Assembly: GCA_964397655.1 (NCBI GenBank)
Contig: CAYNKA010000020.1
Location: forward strand, 1-56,417
Reading direction: 5' to 3'
Source of the DNA: CAYNKA01 sp964397655
Lineage (GTDB): Bacteria > Spirochaetota > Spirochaetia > DTKZ01
DNA: 56,417 bases
This document shows, piece by piece, positions 33,586 through 41,898 of the stretch; within the stretch, counting starts at the first letter, position 1; each line of letters opens with the position of its first letter. A program made the position numbers and the translations under genes. Below the pieces are notes generated by a model. It did no database searches. It saw only the letters and a list, made by a program, of their open reading frames with translations, and was not told the DNA's origin.

Positions 33586-34131
33586 TCATTCCTGCCTCAT
33601 CGGAAACAGCGGTTTCATCTCGACGTGGAGATCCTGGCTCTCCTCGAGCGCGGCGAAGTCCTTCTTGAGGACGTTGGCCGCCAGACTGCGCGGAAGCACG
33701 ATCCTCCCCCTCATGTGGAACAGGGGTGCGCCCGTGAGGGGCGCGGGAGTCGTCTCCGTCTCGAGGTCCTCGATGTTGACTCCGTGTTTCCGAAGTACCG
33801 TCGTCACCGAGTGTACGATTCCCGGCGTGTCCTGGGAGATAGTCTCGATGAGGTAGGGCATTCCCGGGACCGTTGCGACGGGCTCCTTCGTCCTTTTCAG
33901 GGCGATCACGAGGCCGAAACGCCGGCCCAGGTCATCGACGTCCGCCGCGAGAGCACCCATGACGGCGGGGGCCGCGGAAAGGAGGAGGATGACCGCGAAT
34001 TCGCCTCCCAGGACCGCCATCTTGCTTTCCTCGATGTTGCACTTCCTTTCCGCCAGCGCTGCGGAGATGTCGTCGGCTATGCCGACCCTGTCGCTGCCCA
34101 GCGCGGTAAGAACGGCGAATTCCCTGTCCAT
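33586..34131 (-). CDS. GcvR-like protein with two ACT domains, 181 aa
   Basis: Two tandem ACT domains (about residues 4-80 and 92-175). The first opens with F-A-V-L-T-A-L-G-S-D-R-V-G-I and the second with I-E-T-I-S-Q-D-T-P-G-I-V-H-S-V; the loop N-I-E-E-S-K is also family-like. This is the arrangement of the glycine-cleavage regulator GcvR and related ACT_6 proteins, which sense an amino acid. There is no DNA-binding domain and no gcv gene in the window, so its target is unknown. AAGGAG lies 7 nt before the ATG. Confidence 0.85.
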   Translation of the reverse strand: MDREFAVLTALGSDRVGIADDISAALAERKCNIEESKMAVLGGEFAVILLLSAAPAVMGALAADVDDLGRRFGLVIALKRTKEPVATVPGMPYLIETISQDTPGIVHSVTTVLRKHGVNIEDLETETTPAPLTGAPLFHMRGRIVLPRSLAANVLKKDFAALEESQDLHVEMKPLFPMRQE

Positions 34132-34315
34132 GTTCGGCTCCTTATCGGATTTCAGTGTAATCGATGAGGTCCCTTCTGTCGATATCCCGGGGCCTGAGGT
34201 TCGGGCCGGCTGAGGGTTCTCTCGATAGCAAAATTAGGCTTGCCTTTTAATGTTAAGTATTACTATCTTTTCTATAGCCTCGGGCCGGAAAGGCGCCGAG
34301 GGAAGGAGATCCATC

Positions 34316-34918
34316 ATGGCATTTACAGTTCCCGACCTTCCATACCCCGAGAACGCCCTCGAGCCGTATATCGACGCGAAGACCATGTCGATTCACCACG
34401 ACAAGCACCATGCAGCCTACGTCGCGAACCTGAACAAGGCCCTGGAGGGAACGCCTTACGCTTCGTGGCCGCTGGAAAAGATTCTCGCCGACCTATCATC
34501 CATTCCCGAAAACGTGCGTACGGCCGTCAGGAACAACGGAGGAGGCCATGCGAATCACGCTCTCTTCTGGACGGTGATCGGGCCGAACGGCGGAGGCGAA
34601 CCCGGGGGCAAGCTCGCCGAGGCGATCTCGAAGTCCTTCGGGAGCTTCCAGGCATTCAAGGAAAAGTTCTCCCAGGCGGCAATGGGACGCTTCGGGAGCG
34701 GATGGGCCTGGCTCGTGCGGAAAAACGACGGGAGTCTCTCGGTCTATTCCACCGCCAACCAGGATAGTCCGCTGTCGGAGGGGGACGTTCCTCTTCTCGG
34801 GATCGACGTGTGGGAGCACGCGTATTACCTTCTGTATCAGAATCGAAGGGCCGAATACGTCGAGAATTTCTTCAAGGTTGTCAATTGGAGGGAGGTGGAA
34901 CGCCGCTTCGCCGCCTGA
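34316..34918 (+). CDS. sodA: Superoxide dismutase, Mn type by sequence, 200 aa
   Basis: Dismutates superoxide. Metal ligands are His27, His81 (G-G-G-H-A-N-H), and the Asp and His of D-V-W-E-H-A-Y-Y-L. The N-Q-D-S-P-L segment, with the Mn-type glutamine, favours manganese over iron. GGAAGGAGAT precedes the ATG. A possible weak promoter (TTGCCT at 34240, TACTAT at 34261, spacing 15) lies in the AT-rich leader. Together with tpx it points to an aerotolerant organism. Confidence 0.96.
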   Translation: MAFTVPDLPYPENALEPYIDAKTMSIHHDKHHAAYVANLNKALEGTPYASWPLEKILADLSSIPENVRTAVRNNGGGHANHALFWTVIGPNGGGEPGGKLAEAISKSFGSFQAFKEKFSQAAMGRFGSGWAWLVRKNDGSLSVYSTANQDSPLSEGDVPLLGIDVWEHAYYLLYQNRRAEYVENFFKVVNWREVERRFAA

Positions 34919-34997
34919 AGTCGTAGTATCGTTCAAGTCCGCGGTCCGCGGGGTCCGACTCTTCGGAGGGCCGGGCTTCCGCGCCCGCCGCGTCGCA

Positions 34998-35027
34998 TTG
35001 ACAGCGCTTTTTCGTCCGTGGCTTAAT
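34998..35027 (+). promoter_or_regulatory. Promoter of the HAD gene, predicted leaderless
   Basis: A consensus TTGACA (34998-35003), an 18-bp spacer, and CTTAAT (35022-35027), then 7 nt to the ATG at 35035. No Shine-Dalgarno. Confidence 0.6.
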
Positions 35028-35034
35028 TAAAATC

Positions 35035-35820
35035 ATGAATGCAGATCTCGCGCTCATACGATCGAAGCGGGCCTTCATCGTAGACATGGACGGTGTCGTT
35101 TATCACGGCAACAGGCTGCTCCGCGGAGCGGCGGAATTCGTCGATTGGCTCGGCAACGCGGGAAAGGACTTCCTTTTTCTCACGAACTCCAGCGAGCGAT
35201 CGCCCGCAGACCTGTCTCGGAAGCTCGAAAGGCTCGGCATTCGAGTCGGCCCCGAACATTTCTATACGAGCGCCCTGGCGACAGCGTCGTTCCTCGCAGC
35301 CCAGAAGCCGGGGGGGTCCGCCTACGTGATCGGAGAATCCGGTCTCAGCAACGCGCTCTATGACGCGGGTTTCACCATGAACAACGTCGATCCGGACTAC
35401 GTCGTGGTGGGTGAGGGTAGGAGCTACGGCTTCGAAACCCTGGAGCACGCCGTTAACCTCGTCCTCGGCGGGGCGAAACTCATCGGAACGAATCCCGATC
35501 TGAGCGGCCCCTCCGAGGAAGGTACCGTCCCCGCCTGCGGAGCCTTGGTCGCGCCGATCGAACTCGCCTCCGGCAGGAAGGCCTATTTCGTCGGGAAGCC
35601 GAATCCCTTGATGATGAGGCACGCCATGCGGAAGCTCGGCGCGCGGCGGGAGGAGACGGCGATCATCGGCGACAGGATGGACACGGACATCGTCGCCGGC
35701 GTGGAATCCGAGATAGAGACGGTTCTTGTGCTGTCGGGGGTGACGGGGCTCGGGGACATCGAACGGTTCGCGTACAGACCGCGCCACGTTCTCGAGGGAG
35801 TTTTCGAAATACCGGGATGA
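35035..35820 (+). CDS. HAD-IIA family phosphatase (NagD-like), 261 aa
   Basis: HAD superfamily with D-M-D-G (nucleophile Asp17, Asp19), T-N-S-S at the second motif, a cap domain in the middle (T-S-A-L-A-T-A-S-F-L), F-V-G-K-P-N-P with the third-motif lysine, and G-D-R-M-D-T-D-I at the fourth motif. This is the NagD/4-nitrophenylphosphatase subgroup that dephosphorylates small sugar or nucleotide phosphates. Translation starts directly after the promoter. A GC-free hairpin (35891-35918) follows the gene. Confidence 0.92.
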   Translation: MNADLALIRSKRAFIVDMDGVVYHGNRLLRGAAEFVDWLGNAGKDFLFLTNSSERSPADLSRKLERLGIRVGPEHFYTSALATASFLAAQKPGGSAYVIGESGLSNALYDAGFTMNNVDPDYVVVGEGRSYGFETLEHAVNLVLGGAKLIGTNPDLSGPSEEGTVPACGALVAPIELASGRKAYFVGKPNPLMMRHAMRKLGARREETAIIGDRMDTDIVAGVESEIETVLVLSGVTGLGDIERFAYRPRHVLEGVFEIPG

Positions 35821-35890
35821 CCGCAAAGTAAGCGTTCTTCTTTCGGAAGTCGGTTCGTGGAGAATCGGGATCCGATGGGCTTCGCGAGAA

Positions 35891-35918
35891 TTCCTCTTTC
35901 GTGCGGCGAAAAGAGGAA
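35891..35918 (+). terminator. Possible hairpin after the HAD gene
   Basis: TTCCTCTTTCG pairs with CGAAAAGAGGAA around TGCGG, with one bulge. It has no T-run, so function is uncertain. The rest of 35821-35934 shows nothing else. Confidence 0.4.
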
Positions 35919-35934
35919 ACCGTCTCCGAAGACT

Positions 35935-35962
35935 GAAAAACCCCGGGATTCGCCCGGGGTTT
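35935..35962 (-). terminator. Rho-independent terminator of the SPOR gene
   Basis: A 10-bp stem, AAACCCCGGG with CCCGGGGTTT, closes the loop ATTCG. On the minus strand it is followed by TTTTT. It lies about 25 bp beyond the SPOR stop codon. Confidence 0.85.
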
Positions 35963-35986
35963 CATGGGTGGCTGAAACACATCCTC

Positions 35987-36658
35987 TCAGTTCGCGACGG
36001 CCTTGTTCCCAGTTCCTTCGAAGATTATGCTGTTCTCAAAACCCTGGATCTGCCTGATCCAGGTGAGGAATTTCTCGGCTTCGGCCTTGTTCGAATAGGG
36101 GCCTACGCGCAGTCGGTAGTACTGGGTACCGTTGACATCTTTCGAGACGATCTGCCCCGCGAGGCCCTTCTCCTTGAGTACCTGCCCGGCCTGCTCGGCA
36201 CGGTCGCGGCTCGCGAAAGAACCGGCCTGGATGAGGTACTCCCGGACCGCCGCCGGTTTCGGCTTTGCCGGGGCCTTGGCCTTGGGAGCGGCCGGTTGCA
36301 CCACCGCGGGTTTCACGGGTTCCACGGTTTTCGGTTTCGTCTCGGGCGCCTTCGCGGGTGCCGCGGGAACCGCCTGAATCGGGGCCTGTTCCACGGGCTT
36401 CTTGTTCTTGTCCTCGCCGTAGACGATGATAACGTCTTCCTTCTTGCCCTCGGTCGGCTTGGCGGTGAGAGCCGGATATTCCTCCTTCGTTCTCACCCAT
36501 TCGATGGGATCGAAATTGGAAGGTTTGTTCGTCACGGCCGCCTCGGGGGCCGCGGAGGCTTTCTGACGCGGATAGAAAAACCACAGGCCTACGCTGAGCA
36601 CGGCGGCCAGGAAGAGAGTGACCGATACAATGATCAATAAAATCTTATTCTTTTCCAT
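35987..36658 (-). CDS. SPOR-domain inner-membrane protein, 223 aa
   Basis: An uncleaved N-terminal helix (about residues 7-29) anchors the protein, followed by a Pro/Ala/Lys-rich periplasmic linker and a C-terminal SPOR domain (about residues 140-215; Y-L-I-Q-A-G-S-F and Y-Y-R-L-R-V-G-P-Y). SPOR domains bind denuded glycan strands at division sites, so a role in cell division like FtsN or DedD is likely. GGAGAAGG precedes the ATG. Copy B of the intergenic repeat ends 12 nt upstream of the start, between this gene and coaE. Confidence 0.9.
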   Translation of the reverse strand: MEKNKILLIIVSVTLFLAAVLSVGLWFFYPRQKASAAPEAAVTNKPSNFDPIEWVRTKEEYPALTAKPTEGKKEDVIIVYGEDKNKKPVEQAPIQAVPAAPAKAPETKPKTVEPVKPAVVQPAAPKAKAPAKPKPAAVREYLIQAGSFASRDRAEQAGQVLKEKGLAGQIVSKDVNGTQYYRLRVGPYSNKAEAEKFLTWIRQIQGFENSIIFEGTGNKAVAN

Positions 36659-36670
36659 ACCTTCTCCACT

Positions 36671-36778
36671 GAGGCGTTTCCGAAATCGCCGCTTTGAGCC
36701 GGGCGGAAATCAAAACCCCCTGCTAAACAGGGATTTATGCAACCGCCTCGAATAAAACGACCGTTTTGAAAGAGCCTC
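36671..36778 (-). repeat. Dispersed ~110-bp structured repeat, copy B (upstream of the SPOR gene)
   Basis: 108 bp from GAGGC (36671-36675) to GCCTC (36774-36778). Inner hairpin CCCTG-CTAAA-CAGGG (36718-36732). On the minus strand it shares with copy A the first 14 nt (GGAGGCTCTTTCAA) and the core CGCCCGGCTCAAAGCGG. It fills almost the entire 123-bp gap between coaE and the SPOR gene and starts 3 bp after the coaE stop codon. Confidence 0.85.
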
Positions 36779-36781
36779 CGT

Positions 36782-37363
36782 TCACCCGGAAATCCGGGGA
36801 GCGAGCGTGTCTACGCGGGCCTTGAGCTGGTCCAAGGTTCCCCGGTTCTCCACGATTATAGTATCGGCAGGCAGGGAAGAAGGTTGAGGAATGAGTTTAC
36901 GCTGCGCGAAAACCCGCCTGAGCACCCCGACCGGGGATTGCCGGTCGCGCTTCAGCGCCCTCCGGATCCGGAGGCATAGGGGGGCGTTCACGACGACGAT
37001 CCTGTCGCAGAACGCGTCCAGGCCCATGGTGAAGAGGAGAGCAGCGTTCACGAGGACCTTTTCCGACGGATCCCTCTTCGCCTCTTCGGCGACCCGCGCC
37101 TTCATCCAGGGATGCACGATGCCCTCGAGCCTGCCGAGTTTTTTCCGGTCCCGGAAAACGAGTCCGCCCAACGCTCCGCGGTCGATCCTGCGGTCCGGTC
37201 CGAGGATCTCTCCGCCGAACTCGGCGACGATATCTTCCTTCATGACCTCGAGCGCCTCGTGTCCCAGAAGGTCGACGTCCACGATCCTGTATCCTCTTTC
37301 GGCGAGCATCGCCGCGACCCGATTCTTGCCCGCGCAGTACTTACCGCAGACGCCCAGCACCAT
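36782..37363 (-). CDS. coaE: Dephospho-CoA kinase with unusual P-loop, 193 aa
   Basis: Final step of coenzyme A synthesis. The protein keeps CoaE features: D-V-D-L-L-G-H near residue 29, F-R-D-R-K-K-L-x-x-L-E-x-I-V-H-P-W near 90, and L-V-N-A-A-L-L-F near 115. The P-loop reads G-K-Y-C-A-G-K-N (7-14), with Asn14 in place of the usual Ser/Thr that helps hold magnesium. I recall a similar loop in treponemal CoaE, so this is probably a clade trait rather than damage. GGAGA precedes the ATG. It lies 12 bp after polA and is co-transcribed with it. Confidence 0.9.
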   Translation of the reverse strand: MVLGVCGKYCAGKNRVAAMLAERGYRIVDVDLLGHEALEVMKEDIVAEFGGEILGPDRRIDRGALGGLVFRDRKKLGRLEGIVHPWMKARVAEEAKRDPSEKVLVNAALLFTMGLDAFCDRIVVVNAPLCLRIRRALKRDRQSPVGVLRRVFAQRKLIPQPSSLPADTIIVENRGTLDQLKARVDTLAPRISG

Positions 37364-37375
37364 GGTTCGTCTCCT

Positions 37376-40150
37376 TCAATGCATCTCCCCCCAGCTCATG
37401 CCCGTCTCGACGCTCGCCCGGAGCGGAATCCTGAGGGCGATCGCCCCTTCCATTTCCTCCTTGACCAGGGACTTCATCGTCTCGACCTCCCCCAGAGGGA
37501 CCTCGAAGATGAGTTCGTCGTGCACCTGGAGGATGAGCTTCGATGAGAGCCTTTCCGCCGCGAGACGACGTGTCACGCGCAGCATGGCGAGCTTCACGAT
37601 ATCGGCCGCGCTTCCCTGGATCGGCGTGTTGACCGCGATACGCTCCGCCGCCATCTTCTCGGTCTTGTTCCTGCTGGTTATGGCGGGGATGGGCCGTTCC
37701 CTGCCGAGGAGGGTCTTCACCTTGCCGGTTTTCTCCGCCTCCTTCACGGTTTTTTCGATGAACTCCCTTATCCGGGGATACTGGCGGAAGTAGAAATCGA
37801 TGAATTTATCCGCCTCCGCCCTCGGGATGGCGAGTTCCCTCGACAGCCGGAACGCCGACATGCCGTACATGACGCCGAAGTTAATGGTCTTGGCCGCCCT
37901 CCGCTGCTCGGGGGTGACGCTCTCTTCGGGGACGCCGAATATGAGGGCCCCGGTCCGCCGGTGGACGTCCGCTCCCGAGGAGAAGGCCGAACCCAGGCCC
38001 GGATCCTCCGACAGATGCGCGAGGACGACGAGCTCGATCTGGCTGTAGTCGGCGCTCAGAAACGTCTTCCCCTTGTCCGGGATGAAGGCGGAACGTATCC
38101 TCCGTCCCTCCTCGTCCCTTATGGGGATGTTCTGGAGGTTCGGGTCCTTGCTCGAGAGTCTGCCGGTAGCCGTTCCTGTCTGGTGAAAATTCGTATGGAT
38201 TCTGCCGGTTTTCGGGCTGATGAGTTTCGGAAGTGCCTCGACGTACGTGGATTTGAGCTTTGAGAGCGTCCGATGCCGCAGGATGAGCTCCGGAACGGGG
38301 TCCTCGCCGGCGAGTTCCTCAAGGACCGAGGTGTCGGTGGAAAATCCTGTCTTCGTCTTTTTGGACGGCTTGAGCTTCCTTTCCGTGAAGAGGACGTCCT
38401 GGAGCTGTTTCGTCGAGTTGATGTTGAATTCCCGTCCGCAGAGCCGGAAGATTTCGGTCTGAATCGCGGCGAGAGCCTTTTCGAGCTCCGTTCCGTAGGT
38501 TTCGAGCACCGCCGGATCGAGCCTGATCCCCTCGAGTTCCATCCCGGCGAGGATTCTGATGAGGGGCATCTCGACGTCGCGGAATAGGGATTCGAGCCCC
38601 CGCTCCTTGAGCATGGGAGAAAAAACGCTGTAGAGGCGGAAAGTCACGTCGGCATCCTCGGCCGCGTACCTCGTCGCCTTGTCCAGGGGGACCGCTTCGA
38701 AGGTTTCGCCCTTGCCCACAACTTCGTCGTAGCGGACCGTCTTGTAGTCCAGGTAGCTATCGGCGAGACGATCCATGTTGTAGATCCCGGAGTCGGCATC
38801 GAGCAGCCATGCGGCTATCATGGTGTCGAAGGCGATGTTCGCAATGTCCACGCCCAGCCGGCGAAGAATCTTGTAGTCGAATTTGAGGTTCTGCCCCACG
38901 ATGGCGACGGTCGGATCTTCCAACAGGGCCTTGAGGCGGGGAAGAACGGTGCGGAGTCCGAGACCTTGGCCCCAGGGCGCGATGACCGGCACGTAACAGG
39001 CCTTTCCCGGTTCCGAGGAAAGGGAAAAACCGACGAACTCCGCCCTGAATGGATCGATGTCCGTGGTTTCCGTGTCGAAGGCGACGATTTTCGCTTCGCG
39101 AGCCCGCCTGATCCATGCGTCCAGGGCGTCCACGGTCGTCACGGTCTCGTAAGTTCCGGGCCGGTTGTCCTTGCGACCTTCCTCCGTCCCCGCCGATCCC
39201 GAGGAACGGACTGCCGAGATCTCCTCCGTCCCCGCCGAGTTCCTCGCGGGATCGGAGCACGCGTTCTTCAGGGGAATCCCGGCCTTGCCCGACGACAGCT
39301 CGTCGGCGAGGCTTTTGATCCCTTCCCGCCTGAACAGCCCGACGGCTTCGTCTCCGCACATCCCTCCGAGCCCGAGATCCTCGATGCCGAGGGGAATGTC
39401 GACGTCGTCTTTCAGAACGACGAGGCTCCTGCTGAGAAAAACGTTTTCTTTCGATTCCTCGAGTTTCTTTCGTTGGGAGTCGCTTTTCACGGCATCGAGG
39501 CCGGCATAGAGTTGGTCCAGCGTCCCGAACTCCCCGAGCAGGGAAGCCGCGGTCTTTTCCCCGATTCCTTTCGCGCCGGGAACGTTGTCCGCCGTATCCC
39601 CTACGAGTGAAAGGTAGTCAACGACCTGTTCCGGGTAGACCGACCATTCCTCGTGAACCTCCTCCCTCCCGAGCTCCACGAACAGGCCTTTTTCGGGTTT
39701 CAGCACTTTGACGGAGCCGCCGACCGTCTGTAGCAGATCCTTGTCCCCGGAGATGACATAGCACGGTCTGTCCTCCTCCCGGCATCTCCTCGCGAAGGTC
39801 GCCATGACGTCGTCCGCCTCCATTCCGTCCATCCGAACCGAGGGAATTCTCAAGGCCGCGGTTATCTCCTCTATGACGGGTATCTGTGCGCGGAGATCCT
39901 CGGGCGTTTTCTGCCGCGTCGCCTTGTATTCCGGATAGAGCCGGTGCCGGAAGGTCGGCGTCCTGGAATCCAACACCACGGCGAAGTATTCGGGTTTTCG
40001 ATCCTGGAGGAATCCGAAGAGGGTTCTGAAGAATCCGAAGACCGCCTGGGTGTTTTTCCCCTGCGCGTTCTTGAGCGGAGTACGGATGAAGGCGAAATAG
40101 GACCTGTAAATAAGACTATAACCGTCTAGGAGATACAGCGGCGTTTTCAT
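37376..40150 (-). CDS. polA: DNA polymerase I, 924 aa
   Basis: Three complete domains. The 5'-3' exonuclease (about 1-290) has M-E-A-D-D-V-M and S-G-D-K-D-L-L-Q. The 3'-5' exonuclease (about 345-530) keeps D-T-E near residue 357, N-L-K-F-D and Y-A-A-E-D-A-D, so proofreading should be active. The polymerase domain (about 540-924) has motif A D-Y-S-Q-I-E-L and motif C V-H-D-E-L. It is transcribed with coaE. The ATG follows a TATTAT box by 7 nt with no ribosome-binding site, so a leaderless message is predicted. It starts divergently from the cyclase gene, 55 bp away. Confidence 0.98.
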   Translation of the reverse strand: MKTPLYLLDGYSLIYRSYFAFIRTPLKNAQGKNTQAVFGFFRTLFGFLQDRKPEYFAVVLDSRTPTFRHRLYPEYKATRQKTPEDLRAQIPVIEEITAALRIPSVRMDGMEADDVMATFARRCREEDRPCYVISGDKDLLQTVGGSVKVLKPEKGLFVELGREEVHEEWSVYPEQVVDYLSLVGDTADNVPGAKGIGEKTAASLLGEFGTLDQLYAGLDAVKSDSQRKKLEESKENVFLSRSLVVLKDDVDIPLGIEDLGLGGMCGDEAVGLFRREGIKSLADELSSGKAGIPLKNACSDPARNSAGTEEISAVRSSGSAGTEEGRKDNRPGTYETVTTVDALDAWIRRAREAKIVAFDTETTDIDPFRAEFVGFSLSSEPGKACYVPVIAPWGQGLGLRTVLPRLKALLEDPTVAIVGQNLKFDYKILRRLGVDIANIAFDTMIAAWLLDADSGIYNMDRLADSYLDYKTVRYDEVVGKGETFEAVPLDKATRYAAEDADVTFRLYSVFSPMLKERGLESLFRDVEMPLIRILAGMELEGIRLDPAVLETYGTELEKALAAIQTEIFRLCGREFNINSTKQLQDVLFTERKLKPSKKTKTGFSTDTSVLEELAGEDPVPELILRHRTLSKLKSTYVEALPKLISPKTGRIHTNFHQTGTATGRLSSKDPNLQNIPIRDEEGRRIRSAFIPDKGKTFLSADYSQIELVVLAHLSEDPGLGSAFSSGADVHRRTGALIFGVPEESVTPEQRRAAKTINFGVMYGMSAFRLSRELAIPRAEADKFIDFYFRQYPRIREFIEKTVKEAEKTGKVKTLLGRERPIPAITSRNKTEKMAAERIAVNTPIQGSAADIVKLAMLRVTRRLAAERLSSKLILQVHDELIFEVPLGEVETMKSLVKEEMEGAIALRIPLRASVETGMSWGEMH

Positions 40151-40157
40151 GCAAAAA

Positions 40158-40187
40158 ATAATAACACATATTGATTTATGAAGTCAC
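40158..40187 (-). promoter_or_regulatory. Promoter of polA-coaE, predicted leaderless
   Basis: On the minus strand GTGACT (40187-40182), an 18-bp spacer, TATTAT (40163-40158), then 7 nt to the ATG at 40150. It overlaps the opposite-facing promoter of the cyclase gene. Confidence 0.5.
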
Positions 40188-40199
40188 TTGGCTTAAACT
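40171..40199 (+). promoter_or_regulatory. Promoter of the cyclase gene, predicted leaderless
   Basis: TTGATT (40171-40176), a 17-bp spacer, TAAACT (40194-40199), then 6 nt to the ATG at 40206. It overlaps the polA promoter by about 17 bp, so the two may exclude each other. Confidence 0.55.
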
Positions 40200-40205
40200 T
40201 TCGCT

Positions 40206-41867
40206 ATGAGTATTCGGCTGAAAATCATCCTGGTGGTACTGCCGTTGATCATCGTAGCCCTGGTGCTCGCGGGGACTTCTTCCTACTTCGTGGCCACGAA
40301 CGGAATCACCCGTATCGCGCGGGATTTCCTGGATTTCAAGGCTTCCGAACTGGAAAAATACTCGGAAAGTCAATGGGCTCTCCTCGTCGAGAACAACTTC
40401 ACCGGACGGCCGGAGATGGTCGCGGCCACAAAGGGCGGCGTCGAGATGTTCGCCCGGAGCATCATCAGGAGCAGGACGGAGATCATCATCGCGTTGGACG
40501 ACGCGGGCGAGATCGTCATGAAAACCGCCGACGTCTCCATGCTTCCCCAGGAAAAGGGCGAGTTCGCCGAACTCGTGAAGAGCGGCAGGACGGATCTCAT
40601 AAGCCCCGTTCTCGGGGGAATTCCGAGAGTGGCCAGAGGGTTCTACTTCGCGCCCTTCAAATGGTACATCCTTCTCACCGAGGAAAAGAAGACCTTCTAC
40701 AGCGACGTGGACAAGATCACCCAGCAGACGATCGGGATGCTGGTCGGGTCCTCGCTTCTCGCGATAGTGATGATGTTCATCTTCGCCAACATGCTCATGC
40801 GACCCCTCGTTCGCGTCGTGGCTACGATGAAGAACATCATCGGCTCGAGCGATCTTTCGGCCCGGGTCGACGTAGAGTATCACGACGAGATAGGCCAGCT
40901 CTCCCACACCTTCAACATCATGATCGGGGAACTCGAGAGGGCGTACAACCAGATAAAGAAGTACGCCTTCGAGGCGGTTCTCGCCCAGAAGAAGGAACAG
41001 AGGATCCGTCATATTTTCCAAAAGTATGTACCGCAAGAACTTATCGATAAGTTCTTCGCAGCACCGGAGTCCATGCTCGTCGGCGACAACAGAACGCTCT
41101 CGATCCTGTTCTCCGACATCCGCAGTTTCACGACGATTTCCGAGGCCATGGCGCCGGACGATCTCGTCAACTCGCTCAACCGGTACTTCTCGGCCCAGGT
41201 CGATCTCATCATGAACCGAGGCGGCATCGTCGACAAGTACATCGGCGACGCGATCATGGCTTTCTGGGGCGCTCCGGTCAAGCACGAGGACGACGCCATG
41301 CAGTCGGTTCTCGCGGGCCTCGAGATGTCCGAAGCGGTGAAGGAATTCAACGTCCACCAGAAGAAGATCGGTAAACCCGAATTCCATATAGGAATCGGCA
41401 TCAACTACGGCATCGTCACCGTCGGAAACATCGGATGCGAAAGAAAGATGGATTACACGGTCATCGGAGACTCGGTCAACCTCGCCTCCAGAATGGAAGG
41501 TCTCACGAAGACCTACCATCAGGAAATTCTGATTTCCGAAAGTCTCTTCGAGCTGGTCGGAGACAAGCTCCCCTGCCGGCTGCTCGACACGGTGGCGGTG
41601 AAGGGGAAGACCAAGGGCGTGAAGGTCTATACGGTGAAGAAAGCCCTCGAAGATCCCACAGAACAGAAGGCATGGCCTCTGCATAACGAAGGCATGGACC
41701 TCTATGCGAAGAGGGAATTCGACGCGGCCGCGGAAAAATTCAGGGCGGTTCTCGAACTCATGCCGGGCGATTTCAACGCTCAACAGCTTCTGAATCGATG
41801 CATCGATTACGCGAAGGATCCTCCTCCGGAGGATTGGGACGGCGTAGAAGTAATGAAAACGAAGTAG
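40206..41867 (+). CDS. Membrane-bound class III adenylate/guanylate cyclase, 553 aa
   Basis: TM1 (about residues 7-27), a small periplasmic sensor, TM2 (about 178-200), a HAMP domain, a short coiled coil, and a class III cyclase domain (about 290-480). The metal Asps are Asp304 in F-S-D-I-R-S-F and Asp348 in Y-I-G-D-A-I-M-A-F. The later segment D-Y-T-V-I-G-D-S-V-N-L-A-S-R is typical of adenylate cyclases, with base selection by Lys/Asp not decided here. The C-terminal 60 residues form a TPR-like pair (A-K-R-E-F-D-A-A-A-E-K-F). The signal sensed is unknown. Confidence 0.94.
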   Translation: MSIRLKIILVVLPLIIVALVLAGTSSYFVATNGITRIARDFLDFKASELEKYSESQWALLVENNFTGRPEMVAATKGGVEMFARSIIRSRTEIIIALDDAGEIVMKTADVSMLPQEKGEFAELVKSGRTDLISPVLGGIPRVARGFYFAPFKWYILLTEEKKTFYSDVDKITQQTIGMLVGSSLLAIVMMFIFANMLMRPLVRVVATMKNIIGSSDLSARVDVEYHDEIGQLSHTFNIMIGELERAYNQIKKYAFEAVLAQKKEQRIRHIFQKYVPQELIDKFFAAPESMLVGDNRTLSILFSDIRSFTTISEAMAPDDLVNSLNRYFSAQVDLIMNRGGIVDKYIGDAIMAFWGAPVKHEDDAMQSVLAGLEMSEAVKEFNVHQKKIGKPEFHIGIGINYGIVTVGNIGCERKMDYTVIGDSVNLASRMEGLTKTYHQEILISESLFELVGDKLPCRLLDTVAVKGKTKGVKVYTVKKALEDPTEQKAWPLHNEGMDLYAKREFDAAAEKFRAVLELMPGDFNAQQLLNRCIDYAKDPPPEDWDGVEVMKTK

Positions 41868-41898
41868 GACGGATCAGAGTGAGAGGCATGATCTTCGC

